From an uncultured Ilumatobacter sp. (lineage in GTDB: Bacteria; Actinomycetota; Acidimicrobiia; Acidimicrobiales; Ilumatobacteraceae), in the NCBI GenBank assembly GCA_938049325.1, contig CALICC010000062.1, forward strand, positions 1-7,908: a DNA stretch of 7,908 bases. The letters run 5' to 3'. The position numbers were made by a program, and so were the translations under genes. Shown here in pieces: positions 1 through 5,547 of this stretch. The notes beneath the pieces are model-generated. The model saw nothing but the letters and a program-made list of their open reading frames with translations. It was not told the origin of the DNA and searched no databases. Within the stretch, counting starts at the first letter, position 1; the number at the start of each line of letters is the position of its first letter.

Positions 1-1
1 C

Positions 2-427
2 TACCCGAACGACCCGAGCGTGGTCGCCACGCTGCTACTGAACTACGTCACGCTGCAACCCGGCGAAGCACTGCACCTCACCGCCGGGAACCTCCATGCG
101 TACCTCCGCGGCTCGGGCGTCGAACTGATGGCCCCCTCAGACAATGTCGTGCGCGGTGGGCTCACCGTCAAGGAGGTCGACATCGATCTTCTGCTCGCCA
201 CCGTCGACCCGACGCCCCTCGCTCAGCCCATCATGGAGAGCAGCGACGGTCGGTATCCGCTTCCCGAGGCCGACGTCGTTCTCGTGCGGCTGGAACCGGG
301 CGACAGCCACACTGCAACCGGGCACGAACTCGCTGTGTCACTCGACGGCACCACGCTGTATCTCTCGCCCGGCACACCGGTCTATGCCGACGCGGTCACC
401 TTCGTGGTCACCCCTCTGCCGAGCTGA
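2..427 (+). CDS. manA: Mannose-6-phosphate isomerase, type I (C-terminal part; 5' end outside window)
   Basis: The last 141 codons of a zinc-dependent cupin isomerase that interconverts mannose-6-phosphate and fructose-6-phosphate, linking glycolysis to GDP-mannose, glycan and mannosyl-lipid synthesis in the cytoplasm. The frame is open from base 2 and ends at TGA 425-427. The visible part carries the type I signature: LQPGEAL (fragment residues 18-24), then AGNLHAYLRG (28-37), whose His32 corresponds to a zinc ligand of the family, then GVELMAPSDNVVRGGLT (39-55), with the conserved SDN-x-x-R stretch near the active site. The usual MANSDNVLR reads MAPSDNVVR here, a mild variation. The rest is the C-terminal beta domain, ending in VVTPLPS. 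Full-length relatives are about 390-400 residues, so roughly two thirds of the gene lies upstream. A GTG at 20 is internal and not the true start. The HNH gene begins 19 bases downstream, so the two may share a transcript. The family assignment is secure. Confidence 0.95.
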   Translation, partial: YPNDPSVVATLLLNYVTLQPGEALHLTAGNLHAYLRGSGVELMAPSDNVVRGGLTVKEVDIDLLLATVDPTPLAQPIMESSDGRYPLPEADVVLVRLEPGDSHTATGHELAVSLDGTTLYLSPGTPVYADAVTFVVTPLPS

Positions 428-446
428 CGCGCATAGCGTTGGTTGG

Positions 447-839
447 GTGAGCAGCAATCGATCGCGTCGGGCACGGGCATCACGACGCCGCAGCCGGCGG
501 ATGGCCAAGGCCGACAACGACCTCACCGGGGCGCAATGGGACGCGCTCCGCGAGGCGTGGGGCGGCTGCGCGTATTGCGGGGTCGCCAACAAGGCGATGC
601 AACGTGACTGCGTGCTGGCACTGTCGCGCGGCGGGCGGTACACCCTCGACAACATCGTTCCGGCCTGTGCGTCATGCAACGCGAGCAAGAACAACGCCGA
701 AGTCACGTCCTGGCTGCGCCGAAAACGGCTCGACGAACGGTCGTTCCTCCTCCGTCACGGCGAAATCGGCCCCGAACTCGTCCGACGATTCGCCGACGAA
801 AATCTCACAGCGGAGGCCGATCGACCGGCGAGTCGCTGA
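447..839 (+). CDS. Small HNH-endonuclease-like protein with Arg-rich N terminus
   Basis: A 130-residue protein with an HNH (beta-beta-alpha metal) nuclease-like core. The first 22 residues are extremely basic (VSSNRSRRARASRRRSRR...), consistent with nucleic-acid contact. The core shows a zinc-finger-like C41-A-Y-C44, a strand with D54-C55-V, then SRGGRYTLDN (60-69), C74-A-S-C77, N78 and K81. The spacing matches HNH proteins with two CxxC pairs, but the position normally holding the first His of the motif (usually D-H) is Cys55. A basic WLRRKRLDER segment (89-98) follows. I chose GTG 447 because it begins right after manA and keeps the basic tail. ATG 501 is the alternative and would give a 112-residue protein. 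Neither has a convincing ribosome binding site. The frame is also open upstream into manA, but that part is a shadow. It could be a repair, restriction-related or inactive nuclease, and its substrate cannot be read from sequence. The gap to the next gene is 23 bases. Confidence 0.82.
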   Translation: MSSNRSRRARASRRRSRRMAKADNDLTGAQWDALREAWGGCAYCGVANKAMQRDCVLALSRGGRYTLDNIVPACASCNASKNNAEVTSWLRRKRLDERSFLLRHGEIGPELVRRFADENLTAEADRPASR

Positions 840-862
840 CGGTCCTGTGCCAAGCTGCCGCC

Positions 863-2368
863 ATGGCGATCGAGACCGTGACGGGATACTGCTGGCCGCA
901 ATCGATCGATCCAGGCCAACCGGTTGCGTTACACCTGTCCTCGGCGGGTGGACGCACCGTGTCGGTGGAGATCGCGCGAGTCGGCGCTGCACGCGAGGTG
1001 GTCTGGGCGGGCGACGTCGACGCCGACGATCTCCCAACGCCTCTCGATGCCTCAGCGAACGGCTGCCAGTGGCCTGCTGCCGCATCGGTGCCCACCGGTG
1101 ACGATTGGACGTCGGGCTACTACGAAGTGCTGTTGGCCATCGACGTCGACGGCAAGCAGCGGGTCAGCCACGCGTTCTTCGTGGTACGGCCCACGGCCGA
1201 CTCGACCAACACGATCCTGCTCCAACTCGCCACGAACACGTGGCACGCCTACAACGACTTCGGCGGACGCAACCTCTACAACGGCGGCACGCACTCCTCG
1301 CTCCAACGGCCGATGGCCCGGGGCTATCTATACAAGCCCGACGGTGCGGGGCGGCGCGTCACCACCACGCACCCGCCGGACCGCGACATGAACACGCACG
1401 TGGGCTACGTGCGCCTCAACCACCTCTCGGCGTGGGCGGGATCTGCTGGATGGCCCGACTGGGAGTGGCCCTTCATTGCCTGGGCCGAAGCAAACGGCTA
1501 CGGCATCGACGTGATCAGTAACGCCGACCTCGAAGCACATCCCGGCATCGTCGATCGGTACGAGCTCCTGCTGTCTGTCGGACACGACGAATACTGGTCA
1601 GGTCCGATGCGCGACACCGTCGAGGGCTTCATCGCGAACGGCGGCAACATGGCGTTCTTTTCCGGCAACACCGCCCTGTGGCAGGTGCGACTGGAAGACT
1701 CGGTCGACGGTGCGGCCTCGGTGATGGTCGGCTACAAGGGGCAGTTCAAGAAGGATCCCGTGTACGACACGGACCGGATCGGTGAGCTCACGAGCATCTG
1801 GTCCGACCATCTGATCGGGCGTCCCGAGAACGAGATGACCGGCGTCAGCTTCGTCCGCGGCGGGTATCACCGCATCGGCAAGCGAGTCACGAACGGCGCC
1901 GGCGGCTACACCGTCTACCGCCCAGAGCACTGGATGTTCGAAGGGACCGGAATCGACTACGGCGACGTGCTCGGTGCCGCTGCCACCACCGTCGGCTACG
2001 AGTGCGACGGCTGCGAGTACACCGTCGTCGACGGACTTCCGGTTCCCACACACACCGACGGGACGCCCGACACGTTCGAGATCCTCGCCATGGTTCCGGC
2101 CGCCCACTTCACCCGCACCACCGCAGCACGCCCACCCAAGCCCGACGAGCCATCCGAGATCGAGTTCCTGGCCGCCCGCGTGTTCGGCTCTCGCGAACCC
2201 GAAGCTGTCAGGCGCATCGAAGCTGGGCAGGCCATGCTCGGCAGCTACACCTCTCCTGGAGGTGGCACCGTGATCACGTCCGGGTCGACCGACTGGGCGC
2301 ATGGACTCGCCGGGCGCGACGCTCAGGTCGAGCGGATCACCGCCAACATCCTCGACCGCCTCGGCTGA
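863..2368 (+). CDS. N,N-dimethylformamidase large-subunit-like protein (stand-alone)
   Basis: A 501-residue protein. Residues 1-110 look like an all-beta, Ig-like domain (GYCWPQSIDPGQ at 8-19, ending in WTSGYYEVLL and AFFVVRP). The rest resembles the C-terminal domain of dimethylformamidase large subunits, which has a glutamine-amidotransferase-like fold. Family hallmarks are TNTWHAYNDFGGRNLY (124-139), NGYGIDVISNADLE (211-224), LLLSVGHDEYWS (235-246), NGGNMAFFSGN (259-269), RPENEMTGV (320-328), and GSTDWAHGL near the C terminus (474-482). Characterised dimethylformamidase hydrolyses DMF to dimethylamine and formate using mononuclear iron held by two Tyr and one carboxylate. Tyr244 in HDEYW and Glu322 in RPEN are my candidate ligands. 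I see no signal peptide, so it is probably cytoplasmic. The start is ATG 863; no better in-frame start exists after the upstream gene. The DMF small subunit is absent here and the protein is shorter than the roughly 760-residue enzyme, so the substrate is unknown. The fold is confident; the reaction is not. Confidence 0.85.
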   Translation: MAIETVTGYCWPQSIDPGQPVALHLSSAGGRTVSVEIARVGAAREVVWAGDVDADDLPTPLDASANGCQWPAAASVPTGDDWTSGYYEVLLAIDVDGKQRVSHAFFVVRPTADSTNTILLQLATNTWHAYNDFGGRNLYNGGTHSSLQRPMARGYLYKPDGAGRRVTTTHPPDRDMNTHVGYVRLNHLSAWAGSAGWPDWEWPFIAWAEANGYGIDVISNADLEAHPGIVDRYELLLSVGHDEYWSGPMRDTVEGFIANGGNMAFFSGNTALWQVRLEDSVDGAASVMVGYKGQFKKDPVYDTDRIGELTSIWSDHLIGRPENEMTGVSFVRGGYHRIGKRVTNGAGGYTVYRPEHWMFEGTGIDYGDVLGAAATTVGYECDGCEYTVVDGLPVPTHTDGTPDTFEILAMVPAAHFTRTTAARPPKPDEPSEIEFLAARVFGSREPEAVRRIEAGQAMLGSYTSPGGGTVITSGSTDWAHGLAGRDAQVERITANILDRLG

Positions 2369-2388
2369 CCTGGTTCCGCCCCGATCCA

Positions 2389-2444
2389 CCCGCTTCTCTG
2401 TGCGACTGACGCCCTCGGCGGTCGAGCAACGCACAGAGAACGGG
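2389..2444 (+). terminator. Long imperfect hairpin, probable terminator after the dimethylformamidase-like gene
   Basis: The arm CCCG-(C)-TTCTCTGTGCG at 2389-2404 pairs with CGCACAGAGAACGGG at 2430-2444. This makes 15 base pairs with only C2393 bulged. The 25-base loop contains a small nested hairpin, CTCG (2414-2417) with CGAG (2423-2426). It starts 20 bases after the stop at 2368, which suits a transcription terminator for the manA-HNH-dimethylformamidase-like block. No T-run follows (CTTGGT only), so it would be a U-less actinobacterial type. It lies 72 bases before the next start, so a leader-RNA or protein-binding role is an alternative. Confidence 0.5.
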
Positions 2445-2516
2445 CTTGGTCCGGCTCGGGTTCACGACGACCGCTCGCATGGCGCGGCCGCTCTGGTCGA
2501 TGTGAGATGGTGGGCC

Positions 2517-2900
2517 ATGGCATTTGGTCAGTCCGCAGGTCCACCGGCGACGGGCAAGCAGGTGCGCGAACTCCTCGAACTGCTGGAAGCCGCTGGCCAC
2601 AGCGACTTTCGCGACGCTCGCGGACCGATGGGATTCACCCAGCGCCAAGCAGGCGGCAAGTTCACTCGCGACGAGGCCGACGCCTTCATCGAGCAGCTCG
2701 AGACCGAGATTCACGGCGACGGTCCTCCCGAGGGGTCCCGACCGTCGACAGCACCGGCATCTCGGGCAGCACCCACGTCGAAAATCGTGCCGCGCACGAA
2801 CACTGCGGCCAAGAAGTCAGGCGCCGACCTCAGCGATGTCGCGAGCGACGAACTCGCCGCAGAGCTCCAACGGCGCGGCTGGATCGTCGCCGAGCCCTGA
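2517..2900 (+). CDS. Conserved actinobacterial small protein of unknown function (MAFGQ type)
   Basis: A 127-residue protein with no function I can assign. It has three parts. Residues 1-64 form a well-ordered, mostly helical module: KQVRELLELLEAAGHSDFRD (14-33), RGPMGFTQRQAGGKFTRDEA (35-54), DAFIEQLE (55-62). Residues 66-100 are a low-complexity Pro/Ser/Ala/Thr linker ending in Lys-Lys. Residues 103-127 form a short amphipathic module, ADLSDVASDELAAELQRRGW. I recall similar MAFGQ-starting proteins in other actinobacteria, but this is memory, not a search. The TQRQAGGKFTRDEAD stretch loosely resembles a small DNA- or protein-binding helical element; this is speculative. No membrane segment or signal peptide is present. 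The start at ATG 2517 follows a G-rich stretch (GAGATGGTGGG) that could act as a weak ribosome binding site; an in-frame GTG at 2502 would add five residues. The gene is separated from its upstream neighbour by a hairpin and converges on ispG, so it probably has its own transcript. Confidence 0.78.
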   Translation: MAFGQSAGPPATGKQVRELLELLEAAGHSDFRDARGPMGFTQRQAGGKFTRDEADAFIEQLETEIHGDGPPEGSRPSTAPASRAAPTSKIVPRTNTAAKKSGADLSDVASDELAAELQRRGWIVAEP

Positions 2901-2942
2901 CGCTCCTGACCGCCTCTCGACTACACCTCGACGACACCTCGG
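2901..2942. other. Convergent intergenic gap without a recognisable terminator
   Basis: This 42-base gap separates two genes transcribed towards each other. I find no inverted repeat or T-run in it on either strand. It holds two imperfect copies of ACACCTCGAC/ACACCTCGGC (around 2922-2943). Termination of ispG may be Rho-dependent or lie inside the opposing gene. Confidence 0.5.
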
Positions 2943-4160
2943 CTACTTCTTGCGGATCTCGACGATCTTCTCGCTGGCCGCGTTGACGTCGTCGCCCTGC
3001 TCTTCGAGGAGCTTGGCGCGGTCCTTCTCGGCCTCACGCCGAGCCTTGTCCAGATCAGCACGCTCGAGCGCCGCGTCGATGCCGTTGTCGTTGATGAACT
3101 CGGCCCACTCGACCAACTGATCGACCATCTCGTCTTCGGGCACCACAGCGACGTTCTGACCCTTGATGAACAAGTGGCCGCGCTTGTTGCCCGCTGCGAT
3201 GCCGATGTCGGCGTCACGCGCTTCACCCGGACCGTTGACTACACATCCCATCACCGCCACCTGCAACGGCAGCTCACGCTCGCCGAAGGCATCCATGGCG
3301 TCGTTGGCCACCTTGATCACGTCGACCTCCGCACGGCCGCATGACGGGCATGCGATCAAGTCGACGTTCTTCCGCTCGCGCAATCCCAGTGACTCGAGGA
3401 GTTGGCGGCCAGCTTTGGCTTCCTGCACCGGATCGGCGGTGAGCGAATACCGAATCGTGTCACCGATCCCTTCCATGAGCAGCGTCGCCATGCCCGCCGT
3501 GGCCTTGATCAAGCCCGCCGGCGGCGGACCGGCCTCGGTCACGCCGAGGTGCAGCGGATGGTCGGTGACCTCGCTCAGCGCCCGATACGACTCGACCATC
3601 AACGGAACCGACGATGCTTTGACCGAGATCTTGATCAGGTCGAAGCCAACCTCGTCGAAATACTGCATCTCGGTCTGTGCCGACTCGACCATCGCTTCGG
3701 GAGTGGCGCCTCCGTACTTCTCGTAGAGCTTCGGGTCGAGCGAACCGGCGTTCACCCCGATCCGGATCGGTAGGTTGCGATCCTTCGCTTCACGAGCGAC
3801 GGCCTTGATGTGCTCGGGCTTGCGAATGTTGCCGGGATTGAGCCGCAGCCCATCAACGCCGGCTTCCATCGCTGCCATCGCCATCTTGTACTGGTGGTGG
3901 ATGTCGGCAATGATCGGCACCGGCGAGCGTGGCACGATCTGAGCGAGGCCCTCGGCGGCTTCGATCTCGTTGCACGTACAGCGCACGATGTCGGCACCAG
4001 CAGCTGCGAGGGCGTAGATCTGTTGCAACGTGCCCTCGACATCGGCCGTCTTGGTGATCGTCATCGACTGCACGGTGATCGGCGAATCGCCGCCGACGGG
4101 CACATCGCCCACCGTGATCTTGTTCGTGACGCGACGTTCGGCTGCCGGGACGATCTCCAT
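2943..4160 (-). CDS. ispG: 4-hydroxy-3-methylbut-2-en-1-yl diphosphate synthase (IspG/GcpE)
   Basis: A 405-residue cytoplasmic iron-sulfur enzyme. It reductively opens 2-C-methyl-D-erythritol 2,4-cyclodiphosphate to HMBPP, the penultimate step of the MEP isoprenoid pathway. The N-terminal TIM-barrel part shows SPITVQSMT (26-34), a family variant IVRCTCNE (58-65), ADIHHQYKMA (85-94) and GLRLNPGNI (104-112). The C-terminal part has the [4Fe-4S] ligands ACPSCGR (C271, C274) and MGCVVNGPGEA (C306, with Glu313 completing the cluster set). All expected catalytic features are present, so it should be active. Residues from about 365 form a highly charged Lys/Glu/Asp-rich helix-like tail (LERADLDKARREAEKDRAKL...), which makes it longer than E. 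coli IspG (372 residues). The start is ATG at 4160-4158, 58 bases after the protease stop, without a strong ribosome binding site. It is the last gene of the cdsA-dxr-protease-ispG cluster, and its partner dxr, two genes upstream, serves the same pathway. Confidence 0.97.
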   Translation of the reverse strand: MEIVPAAERRVTNKITVGDVPVGGDSPITVQSMTITKTADVEGTLQQIYALAAAGADIVRCTCNEIEAAEGLAQIVPRSPVPIIADIHHQYKMAMAAMEAGVDGLRLNPGNIRKPEHIKAVAREAKDRNLPIRIGVNAGSLDPKLYEKYGGATPEAMVESAQTEMQYFDEVGFDLIKISVKASSVPLMVESYRALSEVTDHPLHLGVTEAGPPPAGLIKATAGMATLLMEGIGDTIRYSLTADPVQEAKAGRQLLESLGLRERKNVDLIACPSCGRAEVDVIKVANDAMDAFGERELPLQVAVMGCVVNGPGEARDADIGIAAGNKRGHLFIKGQNVAVVPEDEMVDQLVEWAEFINDNGIDAALERADLDKARREAEKDRAKLLEEQGDDVNAASEKIVEIRKK

Positions 4161-4218
4161 GGGAGCTAGTCAACCACGGTCAGGCCTCATCCCGTGAGCA
4201 CTCGCGGCCCCGGTCGAG
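4161..4218 (-). other. 58-base spacer before ispG
   Basis: This is the only appreciable gap inside the minus-strand cluster. Reading towards ispG it contains TTGACT a few bases before the start codon, too close to be a normal -35 element for this ATG. I see no convincing -10 box, Shine-Dalgarno sequence or stable hairpin. An internal promoter here is possible but not supported by the sequence. Confidence 0.3.
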
Positions 4219-5547
4219 CTACAGCGGATCGGTGATGTCGAGATACAGGCCCGCGAACATGAACGCAAACAGGAACGCCACGACGCCGAGCGCCAGTGGC
4301 ATCAGTCGTTCGACATCGGCAAAGTAGCGTTGACTTCCGCCGCGCAATGCTTCCCGGACACGTTCGTAGATCGCAACCAGTGCGTGTCCGCCGTCGAGCG
4401 GCAGCAGCGGGAACATGTTGAACACGCCGACGAAGATGTTGAGCACCGCGAGCAACCAGAGCACGCCGAAGATGCCTTCGGAGTCGCCGACATCGTCAGA
4501 CAGGCCGGTGACGCCGACCAGCGTGACCGGCCGTGTCTCGAGGTTCTCGTTGTCGCCGCTCAGATGCGTGAAGAGGTTGACCGGGTTGAGCGCCTTGACC
4601 ACACCCTGCGTCGACTCCCACGCCACCGGCACAATGTCCGTCACCGCATTGCCGGCCGCAGCCAGGATGCTGTGGTCCTCGTAGATGAACGGGCTTGCAG
4701 GCCCGACTCCGATAAACGCCGTGCCGAACAGCTCGTCGTCGGCCGGGACGTCGGTGCGTGAGCCGAGGCCCACCGGGATGGTCTGCTCGACGCCGTCGCG
4801 CACGATCACGAAATCGACCACATCGGCCGGTTCGAAGCTGCGCACGACCGGACCGAGATCAGCCGCGGTATCGAGCGAGATGCCGCCGATCGAGAGGATC
4901 TGGTCGCCGGACTCGATGCCCGCCTGTTCGGCCGGGAACCCTGGGGTCGCCACCCCGACGAACACCTCGGGACCGAACTCGTCGGTGCGCTCGCCTTGGC
5001 CGACGTACACAACGAACAGCAGCACGACAGCGATGATCATGTGCATGATCGACCCCGCCGAGATCACGAGCAGGCGACGCGGGAAACTCTTCTGGCGATA
5101 GGTGCGCGCCTCGTCTTCGGGAGCAACGTCGGCGTCGATCCGGTGCATCCCGATGATGCGGACGAAGGCACCAAGCGGGATCAGCCGGACGCCGTATTCG
5201 GTTTCACCGCGTCGGAAGCTCCAGAGGCGTGGCCCCATGAACATGAAGAACTGTGTTGCCTTCATCCCGGTCATCTTGGCCGTGACGAAGTGCCCGGTCT
5301 CGTGGAGGAAGATCGAGATGACGATGCCCACCACGAACACGAACCACCAGAGGTTGATCGTGAAGAGCCAGACGAATAGACCCGCGAGCACCGCCATCGC
5401 GAGCGCTCCCTTCCAACCACCTGCCAGCTCGTCGTCGCTGATCTCGGCAGCTGATCCGCCGGCCACGATCTCACTCTTGAACTTGTCGGCGCGCGTCATC
5501 TCCGTCGGAGGTTCGAGTTCGTCGAGGTGTTCCAGTTGGTCGGTCAT
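4219..5547 (-). CDS. M50 family intramembrane site-2 zinc metalloprotease (RseP/Rip1-like)
   Basis: A 442-residue polytopic membrane protease of the site-2 family, which cuts membrane-embedded substrates such as anti-sigma factors within the bilayer (RseP in E. coli, Rip1 in Mycobacterium tuberculosis). The zinc motif HETGH (His82, Glu83, His86) sits at the end of a hydrophobic span (about 66-81). The third ligand is Asp385 in the NMFPLLPLDGGH stretch (377-388). Between them lie a hydrophobic span at 160-183 and a PDZ-like domain at about 195-265 (FPAEQAGIESGDQILSI, 204-220). Hydrophobic spans at about 359-383 and 415-436 complete the membrane part. The first 45 residues are acidic and hydrophilic, followed by an extra hydrophobic span (about 47-63). 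The usual AGPxxN-type motif reads SAGSIMHM (163-170). The ATG overlaps the dxr stop (ATGA), so translation is probably coupled. The gene sits where Rip1 is found in actinobacteria, between dxr and ispG. The sigma/anti-sigma partner is not in the window. The class is certain; the substrate is unknown. Confidence 0.94.
   Translation of the reverse strand: MTDQLEHLDELEPPTEMTRADKFKSEIVAGGSAAEISDDELAGGWKGALAMAVLAGLFVWLFTINLWWFVFVVGIVISIFLHETGHFVTAKMTGMKATQFFMFMGPRLWSFRRGETEYGVRLIPLGAFVRIIGMHRIDADVAPEDEARTYRQKSFPRRLLVISAGSIMHMIIAVVLLFVVYVGQGERTDEFGPEVFVGVATPGFPAEQAGIESGDQILSIGGISLDTAADLGPVVRSFEPADVVDFVIVRDGVEQTIPVGLGSRTDVPADDELFGTAFIGVGPASPFIYEDHSILAAAGNAVTDIVPVAWESTQGVVKALNPVNLFTHLSGDNENLETRPVTLVGVTGLSDDVGDSEGIFGVLWLLAVLNIFVGVFNMFPLLPLDGGHALVAIYERVREALRGGSQRYFADVERLMPLALGVVAFLFAFMFAGLYLDITDPL
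5544..5547 (-). other. ATGA stop/start overlap between dxr and the site-2 protease gene
   Basis: On the minus strand the bases ATGA hold both the protease start codon (ATG, 5547-5545) and the dxr stop (TGA, 5546-5544). Such overlaps usually mean that ribosomes finishing the first gene reinitiate on the second. Only a weak GAAG lies upstream as a ribosome binding site, which fits dependence on coupling. Confidence 0.85.

Noticed and set aside
144..446. Long upstream extension of the HNH reading frame into manA
   Set aside because: It is antiparallel to no signal and simply a second frame of the manA coding region; the residue mix (Ser, Arg, Pro, Trp) is typical of a shadow frame in GC-rich DNA.
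428..446. Promoter between manA and the HNH gene
   Set aside because: The 19-base gap is too short and contains no -10 or -35-like sequence; shared transcription is simpler.
1598..2434. Long minus-strand open frame opposite the dimethylformamidase-like gene
   Set aside because: It mirrors the codons of a gene with clear family motifs, and its product is low-complexity Gly/Val/Ala/Asp with no recognisable domain.
2918..2945. Two imperfect tandem copies of ACACCTCGAC in the convergent gap
   Set aside because: Only two short copies with a mismatch, in GC-rich sequence where TCGAC is common, and no inverted symmetry. Not enough for a repeat element or terminator.
5035..5050. Perfect inverted repeat GATCATG-TG-CATGATC
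   Set aside because: It lies inside the protease gene and is explained by the codons for Met-His-Met-Ile, so I treat it as a coding coincidence rather than an operator.
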